NCBI GenBank assembly: GCA_017536545.1
Contig: JAFXHF010000013.1
Span: forward strand, 61,537 to 125,536
Source: a bacterium
GTDB taxonomy: Bacteria > Cyanobacteriota > Vampirovibrionia > Gastranaerophilales > Gastranaerophilaceae
Direction of reading: 5' to 3'
DNA: 64,000 nucleotides
Below, in pieces: positions 46,338 through 55,481 of the stretch. Both the position numbers and the translations under genes were made by a program. The notes under the pieces were generated by a model. That model had not been told where the DNA came from, made no database searches, and saw nothing but the letters and a program-made list of their open reading frames with translations. The stretch's first letter is position 1. Each line of letters starts with the position of its first letter.

Positions 46338-46490
46338 AACATAATATCCAATATTGTACTATCTACACTCGTTTAATTATCTTATTACCGACATAGTATA
46401 ATTGCAAACAATTTAGTCATAAATATTAAATTACGTAAATAATTCTCACAATAAATATCAAAAAATTTATTGTTTTGTTTAAATAAAGGT

Positions 46491-48056
46491 ATGTTAATAA
46501 GTCCTATATATGGTTACCGAGTTTATAATAAACAAAACAATGGCGTTCAATTCACTGGTTTAACTAAGAAAATGGAACGTGAGATGTATATTGACGGGAA
46601 AAAAGATATTCTTGAAATTATGAATCAACGTGGAGAAGATAAAAACACTATTGTTGGACAACTTCCACCAGGGATATTTTATAGACTTCCAAAAGAAAAT
46701 AGAGCCGAAGTAATTAAAGAAATAATGGATACATTTGCTGAAGTCTCGAATGAAATACGACCATTTGTACCTAGTGCAAAAGGTTCTGAAACTGAAAGAA
46801 AAAATTTAAGACCAGACAGTAGTGTTGAAAAACTAAAAAATATATTTGAGAAATATAATCTTATAGAACCAGATAAAGAATTTGATTTAAAATATCTTGG
46901 ACAAGGATATTATGGAAAAGTTTATAAACTTGAAGGGCTTTATGACTCAAAGACTAAAGACGGATACGTTATGAAGGTTTATAAAACTGTTGATAAAGGT
47001 CCAGAATGGCACCCATATAAAAGCCATGGTAATTATGCTGAAATAAATACTGCTGCATATTGGATGAAAAATTTAGGTAGAAACACTCAACGTGGTCAAT
47101 TCTACTTTGGTGATATTACAAGTGGCTTTATGGTATGTAATTTCATCGACAACGACAAACCAAAACCAGAAAAAATCGTAAATGAATACTCAAGAGGTGC
47201 AAAATTAACTGATGAAGAATTAAACGCAATCTTTGGTCATAACCGAATTAATGGATACAGTATCGATTGGGGCGGAGTTCGTGTAGTTAATAGAATTAAA
47301 AACAAAAATAAAACCGCAAATTACATTCTTAAGAAAATTCAAAATACAAACCCTAAATATCGAGAAATCGAATGGTGGAGAATATACAGTAATAAAAAAT
47401 TAGATGAAGCTAGTAAAAAAGCTGGCTTAGCATTATCAATTAAATACATGCCTAAACCAGATAGTTATATTATTCATTGTTTAGATGAAAACAGTCAACT
47501 GGTAGATATCTCAGTTGCGTATGCTTTAAAATACCTCCCTTATGAAAAATCTAAAAAAATATTCGATCAACTTATGAAGAAAGGGGATTCGTTGACACAA
47601 GTTGTATTGATGAACGAAATTCCACTTTTAGCAAGAAATCAAAGGGACGCCGATAAATACGATTACCTAAATCTACCAAAAGAAGAACGTAATTCTCCAA
47701 TAGATGACATGAACGTCCCTAAAGATGAAATAGATTCTAGAAAAATTAGAATTTATTATAGAATCGCGGCAAGACATGCAACTTCACTTTCTCAAGAGCA
47801 TTTGGCAAGCTATATCCATTTACTACCAGAGAAAGATATAATGAAAGAATTTGATAAGCTAATAAAAACCAAAGATGAACGTGTCTACGAGAGACTAATT
47901 CATAAAATGCGTATAGTTAGAGAAGATGAATTTCCAATGAATATCAAGTTTAAAATGATTGAAAAACTAGATAAAGAAATTGAAAATCCATATTTATTAA
48001 AGAAACTAAGAGAAACAAAAACATACATTATCCGTTGCAATTTAGATAACGACTAG
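46491..48056 (+). CDS. Protein kinase-fold protein with N-terminal VQFTG box
   Basis: AAAGG five bases before the ATG at 46491 sets the start. The product begins MLISPI and has V-Q-F-T-G at 19-23. Residues 136-270 look like a divergent protein kinase: glycine loop G-Q-G-Y-Y-G-K-V at 137-144, Lys162 in Y-V-M-K-V-Y-K, Glu184 in a helix C-like segment, and I-D-W-G-G at 258-262 in place of D-F-G. The catalytic loop is reduced to G-H-N-R-I-N (249-254) and the usual catalytic Asp is not apparent, so it may be atypical or inactive. The rest is helical and unrecognised. Compact kinases of this kind are common among secreted effectors. Confidence 0.62.
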   Translation: MLISPIYGYRVYNKQNNGVQFTGLTKKMEREMYIDGKKDILEIMNQRGEDKNTIVGQLPPGIFYRLPKENRAEVIKEIMDTFAEVSNEIRPFVPSAKGSETERKNLRPDSSVEKLKNIFEKYNLIEPDKEFDLKYLGQGYYGKVYKLEGLYDSKTKDGYVMKVYKTVDKGPEWHPYKSHGNYAEINTAAYWMKNLGRNTQRGQFYFGDITSGFMVCNFIDNDKPKPEKIVNEYSRGAKLTDEELNAIFGHNRINGYSIDWGGVRVVNRIKNKNKTANYILKKIQNTNPKYREIEWWRIYSNKKLDEASKKAGLALSIKYMPKPDSYIIHCLDENSQLVDISVAYALKYLPYEKSKKIFDQLMKKGDSLTQVVLMNEIPLLARNQRDADKYDYLNLPKEERNSPIDDMNVPKDEIDSRKIRIYYRIAARHATSLSQEHLASYIHLLPEKDIMKEFDKLIKTKDERVYERLIHKMRIVREDEFPMNIKFKMIEKLDKEIENPYLLKKLRETKTYIIRCNLDND

Positions 48057-48082
48057 TTATACTAATAAAAAACGAGGAAACT

Positions 48083-48595
48083 ATGGCAAACAAAATTATT
48101 ATATTTTCAGGAAAACAATATTCAGGAAAAGACACCGCTGCAAAAATAATGTTAGAAAAACTAACAGATTACAGACGTTGTGCAATGGGTGATATTATTA
48201 AACTTACTTATGGAAAAGAAAAAGGTCTAACTTACGAAGAAATCGAAGCCAACAAAGCCCAATACCGTGCTGATTTAATTGCACTAGGAAACTGGGGAAG
48301 AGCCCAAGACCCTGATTATTGGCTAAAGAAAATATTAGAACAAGATGGCAATATCATTGTAACTGACGTTAGAGTTCCTCACGAATACGAAATATTTAAA
48401 AATGCTGGAGCAATCACTATTCGAGTTGAAGCAAGTCGTGAAACTAGACTTTCACGTGGAGAATTAGTCGGAGAAAACGATATCACAGAAATTGGTTTAG
48501 ATAATATCACCAACTGGGATTATGTAATTGATAATAATTCAACTTACGAAAATTTACACAAACAAGTTATCCAGATAATAGAACAATTAAAATAA
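48083..48595 (+). CDS. P-loop deoxynucleoside monophosphate kinase-like protein
   Basis: A 170-residue nucleoside-kinase-like P-loop protein. The Walker A is S-G-K-Q-Y-S-G-K-D-T at 9-18, followed by a lid/base region and V-T-D-V-R-V-P-H-E for the Walker B/acidic strand. The order and length resemble the phage T4-type dNMP kinase group and related adenylate kinase-like proteins, which phosphorylate dNMPs with ATP. GAGGAA precedes the ATG. It lies 26 bases after the kinase-fold gene, possibly on the same transcript. The exact nucleotide is uncertain. Confidence 0.75.
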   Translation: MANKIIIFSGKQYSGKDTAAKIMLEKLTDYRRCAMGDIIKLTYGKEKGLTYEEIEANKAQYRADLIALGNWGRAQDPDYWLKKILEQDGNIIVTDVRVPHEYEIFKNAGAITIRVEASRETRLSRGELVGENDITEIGLDNITNWDYVIDNNSTYENLHKQVIQIIEQLK

Positions 48596-48601
48596 TACTA
48601 T

Positions 48602-48877
48602 TTACCCTGGACAAAGACTTTCCCAATCTGGCTCATCATCTTCTTCCCCAGGTTCAACAATGTGATCCCCACATTCTAGCATAACTTGAAGAGTTAAACG
48701 CAATTGACGTTTATAATTTTCACGAGCACGAGTAATTGTTTTCGCACAAAATGTAAAACTTGGAATCTCCTTGATTTCAATGTAATGATATGGATTACCT
48801 TCAAAATCAAGATCTTCCCCCTCAATGAGGGTCCAGTCCAAATTCATATAGTATTCTATATCTTTTTTAACTTCCAT
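48602..48877 (-). CDS. HicB-like protein without a visible HicA
   Basis: A 91-residue protein whose fold signature fits the HicB family: E-Y-Y-M-N-L-D-W-T-L near the N-terminus, then a strand Y-H-Y-I-E-I-K-E-I-P-S-F, a helix from A-K-T-I-T-R-A-R-E-N to L-E-C-G, and a final G-D-H-I-V-E-P in place of the common G-x-x-I-P-x-P. HicB proteins are antitoxins paired with the HicA RNA toxin, but no HicA-size reading frame lies next to it. The acidic C-terminus lacks a DNA-binding domain. It is the last gene of the prfA-to-GerMN unit, 4 bases after GerMN. Confidence 0.6.
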   Translation of the reverse strand: MEVKKDIEYYMNLDWTLIEGEDLDFEGNPYHYIEIKEIPSFTFCAKTITRARENYKRQLRLTLQVMLECGDHIVEPGEEDDEPDWESLCPG

Positions 48878-48881
48878 ATAA

Positions 48882-49487
48882 TTAATTATCTAATGATGTA
48901 TTACTCAATGGCTGAGAAAGCATTATACCTTCTCCACCAACTACATCTGCTCTTTGACCATCTATATACAAATAAACAGGAAGTTTCGAATTTAATTTAG
49001 CAGTTTTAATCAACTGATAAAGTCTTTTATAAAGGCTTTCTGTACCACCACCTGTTACAAATGCGGAATTTAGGTTTACGATAACTTTATCAGGCTGCTC
49101 TGTAATGTTTATTACTTTTGCATCTAATGGCACCTCTGAATATACACCACGAAGTCTTTCTTCAGGTTTTGGACCTCTAACAAGTGCATTTACCGCAAAC
49201 CTAATTTTTGAACCATCCACATCTTGATTATATTCTCTTTTTACTGCCTTATAAACTTCTTCGTTATGCTCATTTTTACCAATAAAGTAAACATTTACAT
49301 ACTCAACTTCTGCAACTACAGGTTTTGTATCTTCAACTACATCTTCTTGCACTGAGCGTTCCATTACCTGAACTTCATCTGGCTTAACCTCTTGTTTTGG
49401 CATAAGTACATTAAATGCAACCAAGCCAACAATAGCCATCATACAAAAACCAATGAATAATAACAGAAATTTTTGATTTTTACTCAT
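48882..49487 (-). CDS. Membrane-anchored GerMN-domain protein
   Basis: One N-terminal membrane helix (about 6-28), a Glu/Val-rich linker, then a GerMN domain (about 65-185): V-N-V-Y-F-I-G, R-F-A-V-N-A-L-V-R-G-P and K-V-I-V-N-L-N-S-A-F are typical. GerMN domains occur in spore germination and envelope proteins, including cyanobacteria and non-spore formers, and usually face the cell wall or periplasm. Its place after truB and an LmeA-like gene is unusual and may reflect lineage-specific coupling of cell-envelope and translation genes. It ends 4 bases before the HicB-like gene. Confidence 0.83.
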   Translation of the reverse strand: MSKNQKFLLLFIGFCMMAIVGLVAFNVLMPKQEVKPDEVQVMERSVQEDVVEDTKPVVAEVEYVNVYFIGKNEHNEEVYKAVKREYNQDVDGSKIRFAVNALVRGPKPEERLRGVYSEVPLDAKVINITEQPDKVIVNLNSAFVTGGGTESLYKRLYQLIKTAKLNSKLPVYLYIDGQRADVVGGEGIMLSQPLSNTSLDN

Positions 49488-49505
49488 AAGGCAAACCCTT
49501 TTAAA

Positions 49506-50354
49506 TTAGTTTTTAGGAAGAATTACAACACCGTCAGCATAAAGAACGTTTTCTTCAACTTTCATATTTTTTACGTTTACTTTAGCATTGTGTCCATCTA
49601 AGAATTTTACTGAATATTCTAGTGGGTTTAAGTAATTCATTAAGAAATCGATTTTCTTAACATCTAATCTTAAGTTACCAGAAACTAATTTAGTTTGAGA
49701 TAAATCGAATTTACCATTTCTAACTCTTAGATCAGATTCAAATACAACTTTTTGTTCTTTTCTAACACGAGGAATATTCATTCCTACGATGAAATAGAAT
49801 TTGTTAGCTTTAATAGCAACTTTAGTTGAATTTACTCTGAAACCTAAAGCATAAGATGCTGCAATCTTATTGAAATCTGCAACTACTTGTCTATATCTAG
49901 GATGAGTTAATGATTTGTTAATTGAATCTTGATCCATAACAACATCAAATGACATTGGCATATCTTCAACAAATACTACATCATTATTAACTGGTTTAAC
50001 ATAGTTGAAATTACATAATGTTTTCAAAGCTAAACTTACTAAGTGAATGTCATTAACTAGAACGTTTTTACCTGACAATTCGAAAGATTTAAAAATACCA
50101 TTTTTCAAATCTCTTGCACTACGAGAATTTAAATCAACTTTTAAATCATCTGCAGATGCAACTTTTAGGACTTGTTTAGTTAACAAACCTTCTACGCTGT
50201 TTTCAACAACAGTATTTACACCTGAAACAGCTCCTACAAAAGTATAAAATTTGTTGTTCAAGTCATACGGTTCTACGCAGTTGTAATCACACGCAGCTTG
50301 AGCAGTTGTACTTGCAACGAATAGAATTCCTAGTAATAAAATAATCTTTTTCAT
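49506..50354 (-). CDS. Exported LmeA/DUF2993-like protein
   Basis: A signal peptide (K-K, hydrophobic core, A-Q-A-A cleavage region near residue 20) precedes a 260-residue beta-rich domain. Segments V-D-L-N-S-R-S-A-R-D-L-K-N-G and F-E-L-S-G-K-N-V-L-V-N-D match the repeated pattern of LmeA/DUF2993 proteins, which are periplasmic and bind phospholipid in characterised members. Such proteins are frequent in cyanobacteria and actinobacteria. The start overlaps the truB stop by four bases, so it is translationally coupled to the tRNA-modifying enzyme gene. The assignment is by pattern and moderate. Confidence 0.65.
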   Translation of the reverse strand: MKKIILLLGILFVASTTAQAACDYNCVEPYDLNNKFYTFVGAVSGVNTVVENSVEGLLTKQVLKVASADDLKVDLNSRSARDLKNGIFKSFELSGKNVLVNDIHLVSLALKTLCNFNYVKPVNNDVVFVEDMPMSFDVVMDQDSINKSLTHPRYRQVVADFNKIAASYALGFRVNSTKVAIKANKFYFIVGMNIPRVRKEQKVVFESDLRVRNGKFDLSQTKLVSGNLRLDVKKIDFLMNYLNPLEYSVKFLDGHNAKVNVKNMKVEENVLYADGVVILPKN

Positions 50355-51241
50355 AATACCTCAAATACTTTTTTGACCAAAACTTTGTCTTGTTCTACCT
50401 TACCTATAGCATATATTTTACCACTTTTTAGCAAAAACACAATATCTAAATCGTTAAATCCTCTATTTGTAATAGACATTCCGTGCGAAACTCGTTGCCT
50501 ATCTGAATCTGATAGCTCTTGAGTCGGATAACTTAACACATCAAGCGGATTTATCAAATGTTTACAAACTAAATCTTTTTCTGACAAATCGTCTAAATTA
50601 ACAGTATTTTCAATACTAAAACGCCCAGCTTTTGTTCTTTCTAAAGCTGATAAGTAAGCTCCACAACCCAAATTCTGCCCTAAATCATACGCAATTGAGC
50701 GAATATAAGTTCCTTTTGAACACGCAACAATGACCTTTGCCTCTTGTTTTTCTTCATTAAATCCCACCAATTCTATTTTTGAAATAAATACATTTCTTGG
50801 TTTTATTTCAACTTCTTGCCCTGCTCTAGCGTAATCATAGAGCTTTTTACCATTAACTTTTATAGCCGAATAAATCGGTGGCATCTGAGAAATTTCACCC
50901 TCAAAAGATTTTAATGCAATTCGAACATCATCTTCTGATACTTTTTTATCAAAAGTTGCAACAATTTCACCATCTAAATCATACGTATCTGTATTTTTCC
51001 CAAATTGAACAGTTGCAAGATATTCTTTATCATCCTCAAGATATTCAATAAGCCTTGTTGATTTTCCAATACAAATAGGTAAAACACCCGTTGCAAACGG
51101 ATCTAACGTACCAGTATGACCAATTTGTTTAATCTTAGTAACTCTACGCAAACGACCGACAACATCATGAGATGTCATTCCTTTTGGTTTATAAACATTT
51201 AAAAATCCAAATAGGGCTAAATCTTTTTCACAATCTGCCAT
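50351..51241 (-). CDS. truB: tRNA pseudouridine synthase B (Psi55)
   Basis: A complete 296-residue TruB, which makes pseudouridine 55 in tRNA T loops. Catalytic Asp47 lies in G-H-T-G-T-L-D-P-F-A-T-G-V-L-P; K-P-x-G-M-T-S-H-D at the N-terminus and S-K-G-T-Y-I-R-S-I-A-x-D-L-G are also diagnostic. A short C-terminal PUA-like tail is present. It follows rbfA by 18 bases in the usual infB-rbfA-truB order and runs into the LmeA-like gene with a 4-base overlap. Confidence 0.96.
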   Translation of the reverse strand: MADCEKDLALFGFLNVYKPKGMTSHDVVGRLRRVTKIKQIGHTGTLDPFATGVLPICIGKSTRLIEYLEDDKEYLATVQFGKNTDTYDLDGEIVATFDKKVSEDDVRIALKSFEGEISQMPPIYSAIKVNGKKLYDYARAGQEVEIKPRNVFISKIELVGFNEEKQEAKVIVACSKGTYIRSIAYDLGQNLGCGAYLSALERTKAGRFSIENTVNLDDLSEKDLVCKHLINPLDVLSYPTQELSDSDRQRVSHGMSITNRGFNDLDIVFLLKSGKIYAIGKVEQDKVLVKKVFEVL

Positions 51242-51259
51242 TAGCCACCCCTTAGGAAA

Positions 51260-51604
51260 TTATATTTCACCACGAGAAATTTTATTGATAAGTTCAGTTA
51301 CTCTTGAACCTTCTTCCAAACCGTTTGTATAAACAAAACGTAATTCTGGAGTAAGTCTTAAGCGAATACGTTTGCCAACTTCATAACGAATTTTAGAAGT
51401 ACTTTTTTCGATAACTTCTTTTGTGTGTTCTATTTGCTCTTCAGAACCCAAAACACTATAAACAACTTTTGCATAAGAATTATCGTGTGCAACTTCAACA
51501 TCCACAATTGAAACAACACCAGCTAACCCTCTGATTTCTTTTCTCAAGATATCAGAAATATCACGCATTAATTCTTTTCTTACTCTTTCGTTACGTAATG
51601 ACAT
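51260..51604 (-). CDS. rbfA: Ribosome-binding factor A
   Basis: A 114-residue KH-like protein needed for maturation of the 16S 5' end and 30S assembly. The family pattern is clear: R-x-x-K/R-V-R-K-E-L at the N-terminus, V-S-I-V-D-V-E-V-A-H-D-N-S-Y-A-K-V, then L-R-L-T-P-E-L-R-F at the end of the fold. It lies 11 bases after infB and 18 bases before truB in a conserved operon. Confidence 0.95.
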   Translation of the reverse strand: MSLRNERVRKELMRDISDILRKEIRGLAGVVSIVDVEVAHDNSYAKVVYSVLGSEEQIEHTKEVIEKSTSKIRYEVGKRIRLRLTPELRFVYTNGLEEGSRVTELINKISRGEI

Positions 51605-51615
51605 TTTTATTTACC

Positions 51616-54147
51616 TTATAAACTTTTTCTTTCAACTTCTTCGGTTGTTGATACTTCGATGATATCGCCTTCTTGGATATCGTTCCATTTAGCAAACGAA
51701 ATACCACATTCAAAACCTTGTGCAACCTCTTTTACGTCATCTTTGAAACGTTTCAATTGGTCAATAGCACCACGGAAGATAACTTCTCCATTTCTAACCA
51801 ATGCTGCATCTTTTGAACGTACAATCTTACCTTCAAGTACATAACAACCAGCGATTTTGTTAGTTTTACCAATTGTAAATACTTGACGAATTTCAGCTTT
51901 ACCAAGCTCAACTTCTTTGATTTCAGGCTCAAGAAGTGATAATAATGTTCTTTCAACATCTTCTAACAATTGATAGATAATGTCATATTTCTTAATTGTT
52001 ACACCTTCACGTTCAGCTGATGCCATAGCATTAGCATCTTCTTTTACTGTAAAACCTAAAATCAAAGCGTTAGATGCTGATGCTAACATAACGTCAGCTT
52101 CTGAAATATCACCAACGCCAACGTGAATAATTTTTGTTGTAATTTCTTTAGATTCAACTTGAGCAATAGATTGGGCAACAGCTTCAGCTGCACCGTGAGT
52201 ATTGGCTTTGATAATCAAGTTCAATTGAGGAATTGCATCATCGCCCGCAACTGATTCACGTCTAATGTGAGCAGGAAGCATAGCTTCTAATCGTTTATCA
52301 CGTTCTTTTTCTTTTCTTTCAGTGATAATTTGCTTCATCTCTTTTTCATTTTTAACAACTTCGAAATAATCACCAGCTTGAGGTACTTCAGACAAACCTA
52401 AAACCTCAACAGGAGTAGATGGTTCAGCCTTTTGAATTCTTTCACCACTATCAGATAACAATGCACGAACTCTGCCACAAGCAGTACCAACAACAATGCA
52501 ATTACCTGCATGAAGTGTACCATTTTGAACTAACAATGTTGCAACAGGACCTTTACCTTTATCAAGGTTTGCCTCAACTACAACACCTGAAGCTTGAGCT
52601 TTAGGGTTAGCTTTTAAATCTTGAACATCAGCTACAAGTAAGATATATTCTAACAATTCATCAATACCAGTACCTTGAAGAGCTGAAACTCTAACTGTAA
52701 TTGTATCACCACCCCAATCTTCTGGAACTAAACCGTGTTCTGTTAACTGTTGTAGAACTTTGTCAGGATTTGCACCAGGTTTATCAATTTTGTTCACTGC
52801 AACTATAATTGGAATTTCAGCAGCTTTTGCGTGGTTAATAGCTTCAATTGTTTGAGGCATAATACCATCATCTGCTGCAACTACAAGAATTGCAATATCT
52901 GTTGCTTTCGCACCACGAGCACGCATTTCTGTAAACGCTTCGTGACCTGGGGTATCTAAGAATACAATTTTCTTATCGTTATTATCTCCTAAATAAACAG
53001 TATAAGCACCGATAGATTGAGTGATACCACCAACCTCAGTAGCTACAATCTTATGTTTTGAAGCACGGATACTATCTAACAATGTAGTTTTACCGTGGTC
53101 AACGTGGCCCATAATACTAATAACTGGGGCACGTTTTTTCAATAATTTTTTATCAACTTCAGATAAAGCCTTAGCTTTTTCTTCTTTTTCTAGTTCTTGT
53201 TCGATGAATGCATCTAAATCTTCTTCTAAAACTTCAAGTTCATACTCTGCACAAACTTTTTTAATTACATCAACATCAATAAGTTGGTTAACCGTTGCCA
53301 TAACACCGTTTAGCATTAAAAATTTAACAATTTCAGCTGGCGTTTTTTTAATTTTTTCTGACAATTCAGAAATAGTCATCGCTTGATTAACAACAATTTG
53401 TTTAACTTCTTCAACAGCCTCAACCTTTTGAACTTTTTTCTTATGGTGTTGAGCCGCTGCTTTTTCTAGCGAAATTCTTTCTTGTTCTTCTTTTTTAGAG
53501 TTAAAATCTTTTTCTTTCTTCTTGTTATCCGCTCTGCGTTTTGAGTTAGATTGACCAGATTTATTATCATAAATCTCTTGTGGAATAATTCGACGTTCGA
53601 TAGGTTTTTTATTACCAAAATCTTTATTTTCACCAGCTGGCTTATCACCTTTCACAAACTTTTTGTCACCAGTTGGTCTTTCGCCAGATGGTCTTTCACC
53701 ACGAGGTGGGAATTTTTTATCACCTTTTTGGAATGGTTTGCTAGGTCTTTCTAATTTAACTTCTTCGCCTTCAGGTTTTCTAGGAGCTTTTCTAACAATT
53801 TCCAAACGACTTACAGGCTTAACTACCTCAACTTTTGGTCGTTCAACCTTTTCAACCTTTACGACTTTTTCAACAACTGGCTTTTTCTCTACTGGAGCTT
53901 CTTTTTTAGTTTCAACAACTTCAGGTTCTTGTTTTGCTTTTTTTACAACGAAAGCCTTAGGTTTTGCAACAGCTTTTACACCGCCATTTGCGATAAAATC
54001 TTTTAATCTACTGATTTGATCAACAGTAACAGTACTTGAATGAGTCTTCCCTGTGATACCCATTTGTGCGAACTTTTCAACAACTTCTTTACTTTGAAGC
54101 CCAAGTTCTTTTGCTAATTCACTTATTCTAATTGTTTCGTAACTCAT
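51616..54147 (-). CDS. infB: Translation initiation factor IF-2
   Basis: An 843-residue IF-2. An IF2_N domain (1-55, R-I-S-E-L-A-K-E-L-G) is followed by a Lys/Glu/Pro-rich linker with repeats of E-R-P-x-x-D-K-K-F, a second IF2_N (about 255-310), the GTPase (G1 G-H-V-D-H-G-K-T-T, G3 D-T-P-G-H-E, G4 N-K-I-D) and the C-terminal domains that bind fMet-tRNA. It promotes 30S joining to initiator tRNA and 50S docking. The start lies inside the last codons of ylxR (20-base overlap), so the two are coupled. Confidence 0.97.
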   Translation of the reverse strand: MSYETIRISELAKELGLQSKEVVEKFAQMGITGKTHSSTVTVDQISRLKDFIANGGVKAVAKPKAFVVKKAKQEPEVVETKKEAPVEKKPVVEKVVKVEKVERPKVEVVKPVSRLEIVRKAPRKPEGEEVKLERPSKPFQKGDKKFPPRGERPSGERPTGDKKFVKGDKPAGENKDFGNKKPIERRIIPQEIYDNKSGQSNSKRRADNKKKEKDFNSKKEEQERISLEKAAAQHHKKKVQKVEAVEEVKQIVVNQAMTISELSEKIKKTPAEIVKFLMLNGVMATVNQLIDVDVIKKVCAEYELEVLEEDLDAFIEQELEKEEKAKALSEVDKKLLKKRAPVISIMGHVDHGKTTLLDSIRASKHKIVATEVGGITQSIGAYTVYLGDNNDKKIVFLDTPGHEAFTEMRARGAKATDIAILVVAADDGIMPQTIEAINHAKAAEIPIIVAVNKIDKPGANPDKVLQQLTEHGLVPEDWGGDTITVRVSALQGTGIDELLEYILLVADVQDLKANPKAQASGVVVEANLDKGKGPVATLLVQNGTLHAGNCIVVGTACGRVRALLSDSGERIQKAEPSTPVEVLGLSEVPQAGDYFEVVKNEKEMKQIITERKEKERDKRLEAMLPAHIRRESVAGDDAIPQLNLIIKANTHGAAEAVAQSIAQVESKEITTKIIHVGVGDISEADVMLASASNALILGFTVKEDANAMASAEREGVTIKKYDIIYQLLEDVERTLLSLLEPEIKEVELGKAEIRQVFTIGKTNKIAGCYVLEGKIVRSKDAALVRNGEVIFRGAIDQLKRFKDDVKEVAQGFECGISFAKWNDIQEGDIIEVSTTEEVERKSL

Positions 54148-54382
54148 CTAGTAACTGTCCTTTCAATTCGTTTTGTATAGAGGTTTTTAAATGTTTTGCC
54201 AGTTTGTTTTTTTTGAAAGCCATCTCTATACACGCTTCATTATAGCAAAGATATGCAGATCTGCCAAATGTTAAGGAATTTGGGTTAATAACAACGTTTC
54301 CACTTGAGTTGTCTGCTGTAATTTTTATTAAATCAGTTCTGTCTTTTACTTGCCAACAACTAACACAACGTCTTTCTGTCAC
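54128..54382 (-). CDS. ylxR: YlxR family (DUF448) RNA-binding protein
   Basis: A small basic protein of 84 residues with the YlxR pattern: R-R-C-V-S-C at the N-terminus, G-R-S-A-Y-L-C at 39-45 and a basic C-terminal helix. It binds RNA and is nearly always encoded between nusA and infB. Here prfA occupies the upstream position and nusA is not in the window. Its 3' end overlaps infB by 20 bases. Confidence 0.93.
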   Translation of the reverse strand: MTERRCVSCWQVKDRTDLIKITADNSSGNVVINPNSLTFGRSAYLCYNEACIEMAFKKNKLAKHLKTSIQNELKGQLLDELRNN

Positions 54383-54392
54383 TAACTACCTC

Positions 54393-55475
54393 TTATTCTA
54401 CCTCTGCTAATTTTTCCAATTTCAACTTTTGGTCATATTCAACCAATAAGTTAATCAAATCGTCTAATTCCCCATCAATAACTGTCCAAACGTTTAAGTT
54501 TTGGTTTAATCTATGGTCAGTTAAACGGCCTTGTGGGAAGTTATATGTTCTGATACGTTCACTTCTATCACCTGTACCAACTTGAGAACGACGAAGGTCA
54601 GTAACTTCTTTCATTTGTTTTTGAACTTCCATATCGTAAAGTTTAGCCTTCAAGATTTGCAAAGCTCTTTCTTTGTTTTGTAATTGTGAACGCTCTTCTG
54701 TACAGAAAATCATAATTCCCGTAGGTTTGTGGAATACACGTGCTGCTGTTTCAACTTTGTTTACGTTTTGACCACCAGCACCACCTGAACGAGCTGTTGT
54801 AATTTCAATATCGTTCATATTTAATTCAACTTCAACATCATCAACTTCAGGCATAACTGCAACCGTTGCAGTTGATGTATGAACACGACCTTGAGATTCT
54901 GTTGCAGGAACTCTTTGAACTCTATGAACGCCAGATTCATATTTCAAACGTGAATAGATGCTATCACCTTTCATAGAAATAATAACTTCTGAAACACCAC
55001 CTGCTTCACAGTCTGTTTTACTCAAGACCTGAGTTTGCCAGCCCATTTTGTCTGCGTATCTCAAGTACATACGCATCAAATCTCCAGCAAAAATATTTGC
55101 TTCATCACCACCAGCAGAACCCCTGATTTCAAGCATAATATCTTTATCATCCATTGGATCTCGAGGAAGTAAAAGAACTTTCATTCTTTCTTCAAAAACA
55201 GGAATTTTTGCTTCATTTTCTTCCATTTCAGCTTTTAAAAATGAACGCATTTCCTCATCTTTTTCCTCAAAAAGCATCTGCTTAGCATCTTCAATTGCTT
55301 CTGTTGTGGATTTCCATTCATAATATAAATTAACTGTTTCTTCCATAGATTTTCTTTGTTTAGACAAATCTCTAAACTTGTTATAATCTTGGATTACAGC
55401 TGGATCTGAAAGAGTTTCTCCTAACTCTTTGTATCTTTGTTCTATTTGTAAAATTTTATCTAACATATCTTTCAT
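54393..55475 (-). CDS. prfA: Peptide chain release factor 1
   Basis: Complete RF1 of 360 residues, which releases peptides at UAA and UAG. The stop-codon-reading P-A-T motif lies in V-Q-R-V-P-A-T-E-S, and the catalytic G-G-Q in [11 protein letters not shown] near 230, whose Gln is a methylation target. P-A-T rather than S-P-F separates it from RF2. Its own promoter, with -10 six bases from the ATG, predicts a leaderless mRNA. The next genes follow within 10 bases, so this start drives the whole translation unit. Confidence 0.96.
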   Translation of the reverse strand: MKDMLDKILQIEQRYKELGETLSDPAVIQDYNKFRDLSKQRKSMEETVNLYYEWKSTTEAIEDAKQMLFEEKDEEMRSFLKAEMEENEAKIPVFEERMKVLLLPRDPMDDKDIMLEIRGSAGGDEANIFAGDLMRMYLRYADKMGWQTQVLSKTDCEAGGVSEVIISMKGDSIYSRLKYESGVHRVQRVPATESQGRVHTSTATVAVMPEVDDVEVELNMNDIEITTARSGGAGGQNVNKVETAARVFHKPTGIMIFCTEERSQLQNKERALQILKAKLYDMEVQKQMKEVTDLRRSQVGTGDRSERIRTYNFPQGRLTDHRLNQNLNVWTVIDGELDDLINLLVEYDQKLKLEKLAEVE

Positions 55476-55481
55476 ACTTGC

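Noticed and set aside
46338..46490. T-box riboswitch upstream of glyQ
   Set aside because: The 150-base gap is shared with a divergent gene and shows neither a T-box sequence nor an antiterminator/terminator pair.
53021..54019. Rightward frames opposite infB
   Set aside because: Shadow of the Lys/Glu/Pro-rich linker and GTPase of IF-2; low-complexity Ser/Phe/Thr-rich translation.
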